The notes below the pieces were generated by a model. It did not search any database, was not told where the DNA came from, and was given only the letters and a program-made list of their open reading frames with translations. The translations under genes and the position numbers were made by a program. Below are positions 1-8,676 of a stretch of 64,000 bases of DNA, one piece after another. The DNA comes from Sphingobium sp052327305 (GTDB lineage: Bacteria; Pseudomonadota; Alphaproteobacteria; Sphingomonadales; Sphingomonadaceae): NCBI RefSeq assembly GCF_052327305.1, contig NZ_CP182486.1:2818438-2882437 (forward strand). Direction: 5' to 3'. Every line of letters begins with the position of its first letter. The stretch's first letter is position 1.

Positions 1-235
1 ATATAGCGTCGTGAACAGCAGGGTCTGGCTACAGGGGCGGACATTCTATCGCGTCGCCTTGGGAGGCTTTGAGGCGCGTGCCGATGCGGTATCGCTCTGC
101 ACGGCGATGCAGGCGCGAGGACAAAGCTGCTTTGTCCGTACCGATCGACGCGCGGGCGCTGGAGCAATGGCTCGGGCCTCGACCGCCCCGAGATCCGCTT
201 CGCGCGCCGCCCGCAGGCAGGTTGCCTCGCGTTAG
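1..235 (+). CDS. SPOR-domain protein, C-terminal end only (truncated by window edge)
   Basis: The frame is open from the first bases of the window to a TAG stop, so this is the 3' end of a gene that begins upstream. The visible residues around 'TFYRVALGGFEARADAVSLC' match the end of a SPOR (sporulation-related repeat) domain, which binds denuded peptidoglycan at the division septum. A basic, Ala/Arg/Ser-rich tail of about 35 residues follows the domain. It runs convergently with the dihydroorotase-like gene and its stop overlaps that gene's stop by four bases. The rest of the protein, and therefore its type (for example a TPR-SPOR or DedD-like protein), cannot be seen. Confidence 0.6.
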   Translation, partial: YSVVNSRVWLQGRTFYRVALGGFEARADAVSLCTAMQARGQSCFVRTDRRAGAGAMARASTAPRSASRAARRQVASR

Positions 236-1455
236 CGGAAGACTCCGCCCTTCATCATCCGGCGCGCTCGGCCCTGCACCGGCAGCCGGTCAAATGGGGT
301 GTTGCCCGCCGCTGCGGCCATTTTGCGCGAATCCACCACCCAGGGCGTATCGGGATCGATAAAGATCAGATCGGCCGGGGCGCCCTTTTCGACGGTGCCT
401 GCATTCAGGCCAAGGATTTTCGCTGGATTTGCCGCGAGTAGCGCCATCATGCGTGTTTCGTTGATAAGGCCGTCACGCACCAGATTGAGGGCGAGGGGCA
501 GCAGTGTCTCGGCTCCGGCCATGCCGGGTGCGGCATCGACGAAAGGCAGGCGCTTGTCTTCCGGTCCGCGCGGGTCGTGGCTGGAGCAAAGCACATCCAC
601 TGTGCCATCCGACACCGCGTCGAGCGCCGCGCGCCGATCCGTATCGCCCCGGAGCGGAGGGGAAAGGCGCGCGAAAGTTCGGAAGTCGCTGACTGCATTA
701 TCCGCGAGGAAGAGATAGGCGGGACTGACTCCGCACGTGACTGATAAGCCTTCGGCCTTGGCGGCGCGGATGAGGTCGAAGCCTGCTCTGGTCGTGACCA
801 GCCGGAAATGCAGGCGACCGCCCGAGACCCGCAACAGCGCGATGTCCCGCGCGATGGCGATTGCTTCCGCACAGGCCGGAGCAGCTGGGAGGCCAAGGCG
901 TGAGGATGTTTCCCCTTCGGTCGCCACAGCCTGCGCAACCAGTCCACCGTCCTCGGCGTGGGAAATGACCGTTAGGTTGAGCGCTGCGGCATATTGGAGA
1001 ACACGCAGCATGACCGCCGAGTCCGCAATCCAGTGTCGCCCGGTCGCGATTGCGCGCGCGCCTGCGGCGCGCATCATTGCCATTTCGCCGAGTTCGATGC
1101 CGGCCAGCGCCTTTGTCGCGGCGCCAAGAGGGTGGACCCAGAAATCCGGCTTCCCCGCGCGTGCGGCATGCTGGACGAGCCCCGGATCGTCCAAAACGGG
1201 CGACTGATCGGGCATAAGGCCGACGCGCGTGATGCCGCCAAAATGGAAGGCGGGCTTGTCCGTCCGGAACACGCCCAGGTCGACGATGCCGGGCGCGACA
1301 ATCAAGCCCGCCGCGTCGATCCGCTCCGCAGTCTCGGGAAGAGTGAGGTCAGCCCCGGCGGCGAGGATGCGATCATTCTCGATGAGCACAGCGCCGTCGG
1401 CAAGCGCGTCAGTCGACGGATCGCAGATGCGACCAGTGATGGCGATCAGGCCCAT
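232..1455 (-). CDS. pyrC: Dihydroorotase-like protein lacking catalytic metal ligands (PyrC', partner of PyrB)
   Basis: A 407-aa amidohydrolase-fold protein of the dihydroorotase family. The fold landmarks are present ('VAPGIVDL' at 53-60, 'ISHAED' at 164-169, 'GMAGAETLLPL' near 311), but the catalytic residues are replaced. The HxH metal pair after 'VDL' reads Gly61-Val-Phe63, the later metal-binding His is Arg218, and the catalytic Asp of the TDHAPH motif is Ser292 in 'CSSHDPR'. Such proteins are known as inactive PyrC' subunits that structurally support aspartate carbamoyltransferase. It overlaps the upstream pyrB by 10 bases, so the two are probably translated together. The organism should carry an active dihydroorotase elsewhere. 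Calling it enzymatically dead is inference from the missing residues. Confidence 0.9.
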   Translation of the reverse strand: MGLIAITGRICDPSTDALADGAVLIENDRILAAGADLTLPETAERIDAAGLIVAPGIVDLGVFRTDKPAFHFGGITRVGLMPDQSPVLDDPGLVQHAARAGKPDFWVHPLGAATKALAGIELGEMAMMRAAGARAIATGRHWIADSAVMLRVLQYAAALNLTVISHAEDGGLVAQAVATEGETSSRLGLPAAPACAEAIAIARDIALLRVSGGRLHFRLVTTRAGFDLIRAAKAEGLSVTCGVSPAYLFLADNAVSDFRTFARLSPPLRGDTDRRAALDAVSDGTVDVLCSSHDPRGPEDKRLPFVDAAPGMAGAETLLPLALNLVRDGLINETRMMALLAANPAKILGLNAGTVEKGAPADLIFIDPDTPWVVDSRKMAAAAGNTPFDRLPVQGRARRMMKGGVFR

Positions 1456-2450
1456 CCCGCAACTCCTCTGCGCTCACGGGTGAGCACATCCAGGCAGGCC
1501 ATGCGCACCGCCACGCCCATCTCCACTTGTTCGGTGATCGTCGAGCGGTCAGGCATATCCGCCACAGTGCTGGTGATCTCCACGCCCCGGTTCATCGGGC
1601 CGGGATGCATCACGATTGCGTCCGGCTTCGCGCGTTTCAGCCGTTCCGGAGTGAGGCCGTAAAGCAAGTGGAACTCGCGCGCCGAAGGAATGAAGGCGCC
1701 GTCCATGCGCTCATTCTGCACGCGCAGCATCATGACCACGTCCGCGCCTTCGAGCGCTGCATCGAAATCATGGAACGGGGTCACTCTGTATCGCTCCGCT
1801 TCTGCGGGCATCAGCGTGGGTGGTGCGCAGACGCGGACATTGGCGCCCAGCGCGGTGAGGCAAAGCATGTTCGATCGGGCGACGCGGCTGTGCAGCACGT
1901 CGCCGCAGATCGTGACGATCACGCCCTCCAGTCCGCCCAGACGACGACGAATAGTCAGCGCGTCGAGCAGCGCCTGTGTGGGATGTTCGTGGCGACCGTC
2001 CCCGGCATTGAGGACCGGGCAGTCCACCTTGTCCGCAATGAGCTGCACCGCGCCCGAACTCATATGTCGGATGACTATCACGTCGGCGCGCATGGCATTG
2101 AGCGTCATCGCCGTGTCGATCAGCGTCTCGCCCTTTTTCACGCTGGACTGTGCGGCATGCATGTTGACCACGTCTGCGCCCAGTCGCTTGCCCGCCACCT
2201 CGAAAGAGAGGAGCGTTCGGGTGGAGTTCTCGAAAAAGGCGTTCATCTGCGTCAGACCGGCAAGCCTGTCGTCATGCTTGCGGCTGTCGGCGCGGTTGAG
2301 CGTCACCCATTGCTCTGCTTCGTCGAGCAGGAAGCGGATCTCATGCGGAGCGAGATTGGCGATTCCAAGAAGGTGACGGTGCGGGAAATTGTCCCGGCCG
2401 ACGAGACCGGTGGACGAAGGGCTAGGTGATGGCGCCATGAAAACCGGCAT
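1446..2450 (-). CDS. pyrB: Aspartate carbamoyltransferase catalytic subunit
   Basis: A 334-aa protein that joins carbamoyl phosphate to aspartate in the second step of de novo pyrimidine synthesis, in the cytoplasm. The carbamoyl-phosphate-binding STRT motif is at residues 76-79 in 'FFENSTRTLLSFEVAGKRLG', followed by the 'HPTQALLD' motif and a C-terminal 'MHPGPMNRGVEI' segment, all typical of the family. An ATG four codons downstream (2438) is an alternative start; the first 15-20 residues are poorly conserved Ser/Pro-rich sequence. The gene overlaps the dihydroorotase-like gene, giving the pyrB-pyrC' arrangement known from pseudomonads and many alphaproteobacteria. Confidence 0.96.
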   Translation of the reverse strand: MPVFMAPSPSPSSTGLVGRDNFPHRHLLGIANLAPHEIRFLLDEAEQWVTLNRADSRKHDDRLAGLTQMNAFFENSTRTLLSFEVAGKRLGADVVNMHAAQSSVKKGETLIDTAMTLNAMRADVIVIRHMSSGAVQLIADKVDCPVLNAGDGRHEHPTQALLDALTIRRRLGGLEGVIVTICGDVLHSRVARSNMLCLTALGANVRVCAPPTLMPAEAERYRVTPFHDFDAALEGADVVMMLRVQNERMDGAFIPSAREFHLLYGLTPERLKRAKPDAIVMHPGPMNRGVEITSTVADMPDRSTITEQVEMGVAVRMACLDVLTRERRGVAGWA

Positions 2451-2485
2451 TAAGGGAGGCAGGAGGGAAGCTCAAGGGAGGATGT

Positions 2486-2974
2486 TCAGAAGGCGAATGA
2501 CCCGCCCGTCAGCCCGTCGATGGCACCTTGCAGTATGAGGGCGGCGGCATGCGCGTCGATCCGCTCGGCGCGCTTTGCCCGGCTCATGTCCTGCGCGATC
2601 ATCGCCCGCTCCGCTGCGGCGGTGGACCAGCGCTCGTCCCACAGCAAAATCGGGAGGCCGAGCACCGCGATGTTGCGCGCGAAGGCGCGACTGGCCTGGC
2701 TGCGTGGGCTCTCGCTGCCGTCCATGTTGAGCGGAAGCCCGACAACGAGCCCGCGAACGGACTGCTTCGCCACGAAATCAGCGAGCACGCTCTTGTCCGC
2801 GGCAAACTTGCCCCGCTTGTGTGTGTGGGCAGGGCTGGCAATGCTCCAGCCGGCATCGCACAGCGCGAGGCCGATTGTGACGCTACCCACGTCCAGCCCC
2901 ATTAGCCGGCCGCCATCCGGCAAAGCGTCACGAAACGCCGCTCGATCGAGGGTGATCAGCGTTTCGCTGCCCAT
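2486..2974 (-). CDS. ruvX: Putative pre-16S rRNA nuclease / Holliday junction resolvase-like protein YqgF
   Basis: RNase H-fold nuclease of the YqgF/RuvX family, 162 aa from the chosen ATG. Key motifs are 'MGLDVGSVTIGLALCD' (first catalytic Asp at residue 28), 'VVGLPLNMDGSESPRS', 'LLWDERWSTAAAERAM' and 'RIDAHAAALILQ', the last holding the final acidic residue. Family members finish the 5' end of 16S rRNA. The start at 2974 was chosen because it gives the usual family length; a longer reading from 3016 would add 14 residues lying inside the upstream hydrolase gene. It overlaps that gene's end by 19 bases and lies 35 bases upstream of pyrB, so it may be cotranscribed with the pyrimidine genes. 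Confidence 0.93.
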   Translation of the reverse strand: MGSETLITLDRAAFRDALPDGGRLMGLDVGSVTIGLALCDAGWSIASPAHTHKRGKFAADKSVLADFVAKQSVRGLVVGLPLNMDGSESPRSQASRAFARNIAVLGLPILLWDERWSTAAAERAMIAQDMSRAKRAERIDAHAAALILQGAIDGLTGGSFAF

Positions 2975-4050
2975 GCATCCACTCTCCGCCTGACGTCTGC
3001 CCGCACCTGCGGCCAAAACAGGGCATAGTCATAAACATGATAGTTGTTGCCGGGCAGGACGGCCGAGCCAATCTCCGGCGCTGAGTCCATCATGAGGAAA
3101 CCCTTTGCATCGCAGGTCGCGTTGGGGCGTATGGTCGCGTCCAGCTCGGTTTTGCCCTCGATGCCATCGCCGACCAACGCACCGCCGCGCGCGGAAGCGC
3201 CTGTAAGCGGGTTTGTGCAAAGCATGTGCGTGCCTTTGCGGGGCTTGCCGGTAAGGCCCGGATCGCGATCGAACAATTTGATAACCGAGGCGGTATCCGC
3301 CGGTGATGCGAAGCTCTGCCACGAGAGGATGCAACCGGCCTGATCCGGGGCGGTGCAGCCAAGCAGTGCGAGGGCAGGGAGATCCGCTTCGATCGAAACA
3401 GGCCATCCCACCAGATAGGCAGCCGCCAAACGGGTCGCGACCGGGCGACCTGTGACCTCTTCCGCGATCAGGCGCATGAGGTGAAGCGAGCCCTGACTAT
3501 GCCCGGCAAGGACGATGGGGCCGGAGGGGTTGGCGCGTAAAAACGCACCAAAGGCCGCTTTCACATCGCCATAAGCGACATCGAGCGCCTTCTTCGCCTC
3601 CGGTTGATTGGTCAGGAACGCGCCGAACACGGCCTGTCGGTAGCGCGGCGCCCAGACCGGGCCGGCGCTGGCGAGCGCGCTTGCCTGAATGCGCAGCAGT
3701 CGTTCGCCATAGATGCGCGCATTGGCGTCGTCGATCGGCGCGTTCCACCGCGTCGTGTCGAAAGCGCTGGTGGAGGGCACGAAGAAGACGGGAGCGGTGA
3801 CAGCTGGCTTGGCTGCACTATCCGGCTGCGGTGACCAGAGCGACGGGTCGCCCTTGCGTCCGTCCGGACGTGAGAACCACGCGTCCGCCTTGTCATAGGC
3901 GCTTGGCGGCAGTGGCGTCGGCGCGCTGAACGCGGCTCGCGGGATCATGGCGCTCTCGATCAGCCGTTGGCCGAAAAAGGAGAAAGCGATCATGCCAATC
4001 ACGGCGATCACTATGCACGTGGCAATGATGTAAAGAAACTTGCGTGCCAC
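2956..4050 (-). CDS. DUF3089 alpha/beta hydrolase, membrane anchored
   Basis: A 364-aa protein beginning with a single hydrophobic segment (about residues 5-28, 'FLYIIATCIVIAVIGMIAFS'), followed by an alpha/beta-hydrolase domain of the DUF3089 type. The nucleophile elbow is 'GHSQGS' and is preceded by 'GPIVLAG'. The family is common in sphingomonads and annotated as lipase/esterase-like, but no physiological substrate is established. The N-terminal helix could be an uncleaved signal anchor that places the domain in the periplasm. It is transcribed divergently from gatC and overlaps ruvX downstream. The hydrolase fold is clear; the substrate is unknown. Confidence 0.85.
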   Translation of the reverse strand: MARKFLYIIATCIVIAVIGMIAFSFFGQRLIESAMIPRAAFSAPTPLPPSAYDKADAWFSRPDGRKGDPSLWSPQPDSAAKPAVTAPVFFVPSTSAFDTTRWNAPIDDANARIYGERLLRIQASALASAGPVWAPRYRQAVFGAFLTNQPEAKKALDVAYGDVKAAFGAFLRANPSGPIVLAGHSQGSLHLMRLIAEEVTGRPVATRLAAAYLVGWPVSIEADLPALALLGCTAPDQAGCILSWQSFASPADTASVIKLFDRDPGLTGKPRKGTHMLCTNPLTGASARGGALVGDGIEGKTELDATIRPNATCDAKGFLMMDSAPEIGSAVLPGNNYHVYDYALFWPQVRADVRRRVDAWAAKR

Positions 4051-4182
4051 GCCCTGTCGCTTTTCGGTGGAAGGTTGGTCTGTGGCCTCGCCATATGCCG
4101 GACGGGCGGATTTGCCAAATCATGTGGTCATCCACGCCTTGCCTGCTTGAAGCGCGCCGGTGCGGGTGCTAGCGCCCCGCGC

Positions 4183-4470
4183 ATGAGCGTGGACCTGAAC
4201 ACTGTCAAAAAGATCGCCAGTCTCGCCCGCATCGCCGTCACCGACGATGAGGCGGAAGCGCTGGTGCCTGAACTCAATAATATTCTTGGCTGGGTGGAAC
4301 AGCTTGGCGAGGTGGACGTAACCGGCGTCGAGCCGATGACGGCCGTCATCCCCAATCATCTGCGCCTGCGCGACGACGCGGTGACGGACGGGAATGTCCG
4401 CGAGAAGGTTTTGGCCAATGCGCCGCAGGCCGAGCACGGCTTCTTCACCGTGCCGAAGGTGATCGAATAA
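4183..4470 (+). CDS. gatC: Aspartyl/glutamyl-tRNA amidotransferase subunit C
   Basis: A 95-aa small subunit of the GatCAB amidotransferase, which converts misacylated Glu-tRNA(Gln) or Asp-tRNA(Asn) to Gln-tRNA or Asn-tRNA. The sequence is typical, with 'VKKIASLARIAVTDDEAE' near the start, 'ILGWVEQLGEVDVTGVEPM' in the middle and 'HGFFTVPKVIE' at the end. The ATG at 4183 gives the family length; the frame is open further upstream but that part is not conserved. Its stop overlaps the gatA start by one base (TAATG), indicating translational coupling. Confidence 0.97.
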   Translation: MSVDLNTVKKIASLARIAVTDDEAEALVPELNNILGWVEQLGEVDVTGVEPMTAVIPNHLRLRDDAVTDGNVREKVLANAPQAEHGFFTVPKVIE

Positions 4471-5951
4471 TGACCGAACTCACTAATCTCACGGTCGCGG
4501 AAATTCGCGACGGCTTCCGTGCGGGAGACTTTTCCGCGCGCGAAGTGGCCGAGGGCTTCAACGCGAATGTCGCCGCTGCCAAGGCGCTCAATGCCTTCAT
4601 CGTCGAGACGCCGGAAAAGGCGCTGCAAGCGGCCGACGCTGCCGACAAGGCCCGCGCCTCAGGCGATCTCAAGCCGCTTTCGGGCGTGCCAATCGGCATG
4701 AAGGATCTGTTCTGCACGGCAGGCGTCCAGTCCACCGCCGCGAGCCATATGCTGGAAGGCTTCGTGCCGACATACGAGTCCACCGTTTCGCAGAAGCTGT
4801 GGGACGCGGGCGCAGGCATGCTCGGCAAGCTCAATCTCGATCAGTTCGCAATGGGCTCGTCCAACGAGACAAGCTATTTCGGCAACGTCATCAGTCCATG
4901 GAAGCGGGGCGGCGGTGACAATGCGGCGCTGGCACCGGGCGGCTCCTCGGGTGGTTCCTCCGCTGCGATCAGCGCGCGCCTCTGCCCTGCGGCGACCGGC
5001 ACGGACACAGGCGGATCGATCCGCCAGCCTGCGGCCTTCACGGGCATTTCCGGCATCAAGCCCACTTACGGCCGGTGCTCGCGCTGGGGCATCGTGGCGT
5101 TCGCTTCCTCGCTCGATCAGGCGGGGCCAATGGCGCGGACAGTGCGCGACAACGCCATCCTGCTCGAAGCGATGAGCGGGTTCGACCCCAAGGATGCGAC
5201 GTCGCTCGATCTGCCGGTTCCGAACTGGGAGGCGGGTCTTTCCAGCGATCTCAGGGGCAAGAAGGTCGGTATTCCGAAGGAGTATCGCCCGGATGGTCTC
5301 AATGCCGAGATCGCCGCGCTTTGGGACAAGGGCATAGACTGGCTGAAGGATGCGGGTGCGGAGATGGTCGAGGTCTCTCTGCCGCACACTCAGTATGCGC
5401 TGCCGACCTATTATATCATTGCGCCTGCCGAGGCTTCGTCCAACCTCGCTCGCTATGACGGCGTGCGCTATGGCCTGCGCGATCTGCCCGATGGCGCGAA
5501 CCTGCAGGACATGTATGCAGCGACACGCGCTGCCGGCTTCGGCCCGGAGGTCAAGCGCCGCATCATGATCGGCACCTATGTGCTCTCGGCAGGCTTCTAC
5601 GACGCTTATTACACGCAGGCGCAGAAGGTGCGGGCACTCATCGCGCGCGATTTCGCGCAGGCGTTCGAGACATGCGATCTGCTGCTGACGCCGACCGCGC
5701 CGAGCGCGGCCTTTGCGCTGGGCGAGAAGCAGGCCGATCCGCTGGCAATGTATTTGAATGATGTGTTCACCGTGCCGGCCTCGCTCGCTGGTCTGCCGGC
5801 CATGTCGGTTCCGGGCGGGCTGGATGCGGCGGGCCTTCCGCTGGGTCTCCAACTGATCGGCAGGGCGCTGGATGAGCAGAGCGTGCTCAACGCCGGCCTC
5901 GCCATTGAGGAGCGCGCGGGCTTCACAGCGCGGCCGGAGCAATGGTGGTAA
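4470..5951 (+). CDS. gatA: Aspartyl/glutamyl-tRNA amidotransferase subunit A
   Basis: A 493-aa amidase-signature enzyme that releases ammonia from glutamine for GatB. The Ser-cisSer-Lys triad is visible: Lys78 in 'IGMKDLF', the cis-Ser in 'APGGSSGGSSAA' (about residue 159) and the nucleophile Ser183 in 'TDTGGSIRQPAAF'. It follows gatC with a one-base overlap and precedes gatB with only a 95-bp gap filled by a REP-like palindrome. Length and composition are normal for the family. Confidence 0.98.
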   Translation: MTELTNLTVAEIRDGFRAGDFSAREVAEGFNANVAAAKALNAFIVETPEKALQAADAADKARASGDLKPLSGVPIGMKDLFCTAGVQSTAASHMLEGFVPTYESTVSQKLWDAGAGMLGKLNLDQFAMGSSNETSYFGNVISPWKRGGGDNAALAPGGSSGGSSAAISARLCPAATGTDTGGSIRQPAAFTGISGIKPTYGRCSRWGIVAFASSLDQAGPMARTVRDNAILLEAMSGFDPKDATSLDLPVPNWEAGLSSDLRGKKVGIPKEYRPDGLNAEIAALWDKGIDWLKDAGAEMVEVSLPHTQYALPTYYIIAPAEASSNLARYDGVRYGLRDLPDGANLQDMYAATRAAGFGPEVKRRIMIGTYVLSAGFYDAYYTQAQKVRALIARDFAQAFETCDLLLTPTAPSAAFALGEKQADPLAMYLNDVFTVPASLAGLPAMSVPGGLDAAGLPLGLQLIGRALDEQSVLNAGLAIEERAGFTARPEQWW

Positions 5952-5958
5952 TTTGAAG

Positions 5959-6036
5959 TCCGTTCGCCCTGAGCATCGTCGAAGGGCCGTACTTTTCTCA
6001 AGAAGGGCAGGGCTTCGACAGGCTCAGCCCGAACGG
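5959..6036. repeat. REP-like palindromic element between gatA and gatB
   Basis: The two arms, 'CGTTCGCCCTGAGCATCGTC' with 'GAAGGGC' following, and 'GGGCTTCGACAGGCTCAGCC' with 'CGAACGG' following, are imperfect reverse complements separated by about 20 bases. This is the dispersed intergenic palindrome commonly seen in sphingomonad and related genomes. It occupies almost the whole gatA-gatB gap, and its right arm ends within ten bases of the gatB start. On RNA it could form a long hairpin. Confidence 0.75.
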
Positions 6037-6046
6037 AAATGAAATA

Positions 6047-7519
6047 ATGAGCGAAACCGCATATCGCATTCAGGGTGCAACGGGTGAGTGGGAGGTCGTG
6101 ATCGGCCTGGAGGTCCACGCGCAGGTGACCAGCGAAGCCAAGCTCTTCTCCGGCGCGGCGACGGCCTTCGGTGCAGAGCCCAACACACAGGTGAGCCTGG
6201 TGGACGCCGCCATGCCCGGTATGCTCCCTGTGCCGAACCGCGAATGCATCCGTCAGGCTGTGCGCACCGGCATGGCGATCGACGCGAAGATCAACAAATG
6301 GTCGCGCTTCGACCGCAAGAATTACTTCTACGCCGACCTCCCGCAGGGTTATCAGATTTCTCAGCTTTATCATCCCCTTGTGGGTGAAGGTTCGCTTGAA
6401 ATCGAAGCGGACGAAAAGGCAGGCATCCCCGAGGCCAAGACCATCGGCATCGAGCGTATCCATGTCGAGCAGGATGCCGGCAAGCTCATGCACGACCAGC
6501 ATCCGACCCGTTCCTATGTCGATCTCAACCGGTCGGGCGTCGCACTGATGGAGATTGTCTCCAAGCCCGATATGCGCTCTCCTGCGGAAGCGGGCGCATA
6601 TCTCAGCAAGCTGCGCTCGATCCTGCGCTATGTTGGCTCGTGCGACGGCAATATGGATCAGGGCTCGATGCGCGCCGACGTGAACGTCTCGGTGCGCAAG
6701 CCCGGTGAGCCCTTTGGCACCAGAACCGAAACCAAGAACGTGAACTCGGTTCGCTTCGTCATGGGGGTCGTGGAGCAGGAGGCGAAGCGTCAGGTCGCAC
6801 TGGTCGAAAGTGGCGGCTCGGTCGTGCAGGAAACCCGTCTCTATGATCCCGACAAGAACACGACTCGTTCGATGCGCTCGAAAGAGGACGCGCATGACTA
6901 TCGCTACTTCCCCGATCCGGACCTCCTTCCGCTCGAACTGGACGACGCGTTTCTGGAGGCGTGCCGCGCCTCTTTGCCCGAACTGCCGGGCGCCAAGCGC
7001 GCGCGCTATGAGGCTGCGGGTATCACCCCCTACAACGCAGCAGTGCTGACTGCCGATGTGGACACCGCGCGCTGGTTCGACGCCCTGCTCGAGGCGGGCG
7101 TCAAGCCGGTTCAGGCGTCCAACTGGGTGTCGTCGGAGCTGTTCGGCGCGCTCAACCGCCTCGGTCGGGATGTCACGGACAGTCCTGTGTCACCTGCGCA
7201 GGCTGCCGAGCTGCTTGCCCTTGTGGCGGACGGCACCATTTCGGGCAGCATTGCCAAGCAGGTCTTCGAGATCATGTTGGAGACCGGCCAGGGCGCGGCG
7301 GCGATCGTCGAGGAGAAGGGCCTCAAGCAGACCTCCGACACGGGTGCCATCGACACCGCGATCGCGAAAATTCTAGCCGACAATGCTGACAAGGTCGCTC
7401 AGTATAAAAGCGGCAAGGAAGCACTGTTTGGCTTCTTCGTCGGTCAAACGATGAAAGCGATGCAGGGCAAGGCCAATCCGCAGGTCGTTAACGAGCTGCT
7501 GAAGAAGGCGCTGGCCTGA
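6047..7519 (+). CDS. gatB: Aspartyl/glutamyl-tRNA amidotransferase subunit B
   Basis: A 490-aa subunit that binds the misacylated tRNA, phosphorylates the acyl group and transfers ammonia. The opening 'WEVVIGLEVHAQVTSEAKLFSGAAT' and the 'YFYADLPQGYQISQ' region are family hallmarks, and 'GSMRADVNVSVR' and 'TKNVNSVRFV' belong to the kinase-like domain. The C-terminal 150 residues form the helical and YqeY-like tRNA-binding domains, ending 'NPQVVNELLKKALA'. No strong Shine-Dalgarno is seen apart from GGAA at the edge of the upstream palindrome, so the palindrome could influence translation. Confidence 0.98.
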   Translation: MSETAYRIQGATGEWEVVIGLEVHAQVTSEAKLFSGAATAFGAEPNTQVSLVDAAMPGMLPVPNRECIRQAVRTGMAIDAKINKWSRFDRKNYFYADLPQGYQISQLYHPLVGEGSLEIEADEKAGIPEAKTIGIERIHVEQDAGKLMHDQHPTRSYVDLNRSGVALMEIVSKPDMRSPAEAGAYLSKLRSILRYVGSCDGNMDQGSMRADVNVSVRKPGEPFGTRTETKNVNSVRFVMGVVEQEAKRQVALVESGGSVVQETRLYDPDKNTTRSMRSKEDAHDYRYFPDPDLLPLELDDAFLEACRASLPELPGAKRARYEAAGITPYNAAVLTADVDTARWFDALLEAGVKPVQASNWVSSELFGALNRLGRDVTDSPVSPAQAAELLALVADGTISGSIAKQVFEIMLETGQGAAAIVEEKGLKQTSDTGAIDTAIAKILADNADKVAQYKSGKEALFGFFVGQTMKAMQGKANPQVVNELLKKALA

Positions 7520-7536
7520 GGGCGTGCGCTCGGTGC

Positions 7537-8349
7537 TCAAAAGCGCCGGGCGATCCCCACGTAAAGCTGGCAATCGGGGCTGGCATGGTTGAGGCCGATA
7601 TTGACCCCGGCATCGAACTGGAGAGCGTCATCAGGCTGCCAAAGGGCTGAGAGACCAGTGATGGTCTTAGTGGTGGTGCCTGTCGGATCGCGATCGTTGT
7701 AGACGAAAAGCTCGGTGTTGACCGAGACTGCATCGCTCACGTCGAAAGCAAGGCCGGCCACGCTGCCGAAGCCCAGGTGCCGCCCGACGCCATCTTCATC
7801 GACAGCAGCGTCGATCTCGGGCGTCAACTCCAGCGTGACGCCGCCAAGATCGTAGGTGACTGGCACGATAAGGCCCGCGCCCCAGTCGCCTGCGCCGATC
7901 GCGTGGCTACCGGTCGGCAGCGTGGCGACAGGCATCAACGCAATGGCGAGACCCAATCCATCTGGATTGCGTAGATTATGCCGCAGGGCGAGGGTCACAT
8001 CGCCCGTGCCCGTAGACCGCTCATGCTGCCCGTTCAGTCGGTCCGTTTCGCGTACATAACCTAAGGGCGACCAACCGATCTGCGCTTCCGTCCGCGCATC
8101 CAGCCCGATGCGAACGAGGGTGGCCCCTGCCAGCAGCGTGTCTGTCCGCATTGCTCGATCGCTCTCGCGGGTCCAATCGACTGCCTCAACCTCGACCGCG
8201 ACATGACCGGGGTCCAGGGTGCAGGCCGGAATACCGAGGCCGGGGCTATCAAAGCATGGCTCTCTAAGTTTTTGCCCCGCTGAATCCTGCGCCCATGCCT
8301 GCGCCGGCATGACGAGCGCAAACATGACCGCGAGATGAAAGCGACGCAT
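7537..8349 (-). CDS. Exported outer-membrane beta-barrel protein (transporter / MetA-pathway-like family)
   Basis: A 270-aa protein with a clear signal peptide ('MRRFHLAVMFALVMPAQAWA', cleavage after AWA near residue 20). The mature part has alternating hydrophobic strands, an 'ALMPVATLPTGS' segment and a terminal Phe ('YVGIARRF'), as expected for an outer-membrane barrel. The pattern of polar turns resembles the Phenol_MetA_deg/transporter group of putative channel proteins. A GAGGA Shine-Dalgarno sits just before the ATG. It converges with gatB from the other side. Substrate unknown. Confidence 0.75.
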   Translation of the reverse strand: MRRFHLAVMFALVMPAQAWAQDSAGQKLREPCFDSPGLGIPACTLDPGHVAVEVEAVDWTRESDRAMRTDTLLAGATLVRIGLDARTEAQIGWSPLGYVRETDRLNGQHERSTGTGDVTLALRHNLRNPDGLGLAIALMPVATLPTGSHAIGAGDWGAGLIVPVTYDLGGVTLELTPEIDAAVDEDGVGRHLGFGSVAGLAFDVSDAVSVNTELFVYNDRDPTGTTTKTITGLSALWQPDDALQFDAGVNIGLNHASPDCQLYVGIARRF

Positions 8350-8400
8350 GCCACGTCCTCAAATCAATCTGGATTGCCGTCAATCGATAAGGCGGCGGCT

Positions 8401-8583
8401 TTAGTCCGGAGGAGGGGGTAGTTCGGGCACACCCCTGTCCGGATCGTCATACCCGGGCTCGGGAGGCATGAAGCCTGGTGGGGTCTCGCCGGGTTCTTCA
8501 AGCGGTGTCTCTACGGGGGGCAACTCCGGCGGTGACTGGGGCTCGATGGTATCGGGCGGCGGAATCTCGGGATTACTGGCCAT
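8401..8583 (-). CDS. Small proline- and glutamate-rich hypothetical protein
   Basis: A 60-aa protein starting 'MASNPEIPPPDTIEPQSPPE' and ending 'GVPELPPPPD'; about one third of the residues are Pro and most of the rest are Glu, Asp or Gly. It has no signal peptide or membrane segment and is expected to be unstructured. The ATG at 8583 is preceded by a strong GAGAGGA ribosome-binding site seven bases away, which supports it as a real gene; a longer reading from 8619 lacks such a site. Similar Pro-rich small proteins are frequent hypotheticals in sphingomonads. Function unknown. Confidence 0.6.
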   Translation of the reverse strand: MASNPEIPPPDTIEPQSPPELPPVETPLEEPGETPPGFMPPEPGYDDPDRGVPELPPPPD

Positions 8584-8676
8584 GTGATTGTCCTCTCGCT
8601 GAACTAACCCGCCCCTCACTTGAATGGTTCCTTCGCCATCTCGCGGCGGGGCTTGCGAAAGATCGAGGAAGAGCGG

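Noticed and set aside
4659..5942. A 427-codon open frame on the minus strand
   Set aside because: Antisense shadow of gatA with no recognisable protein.
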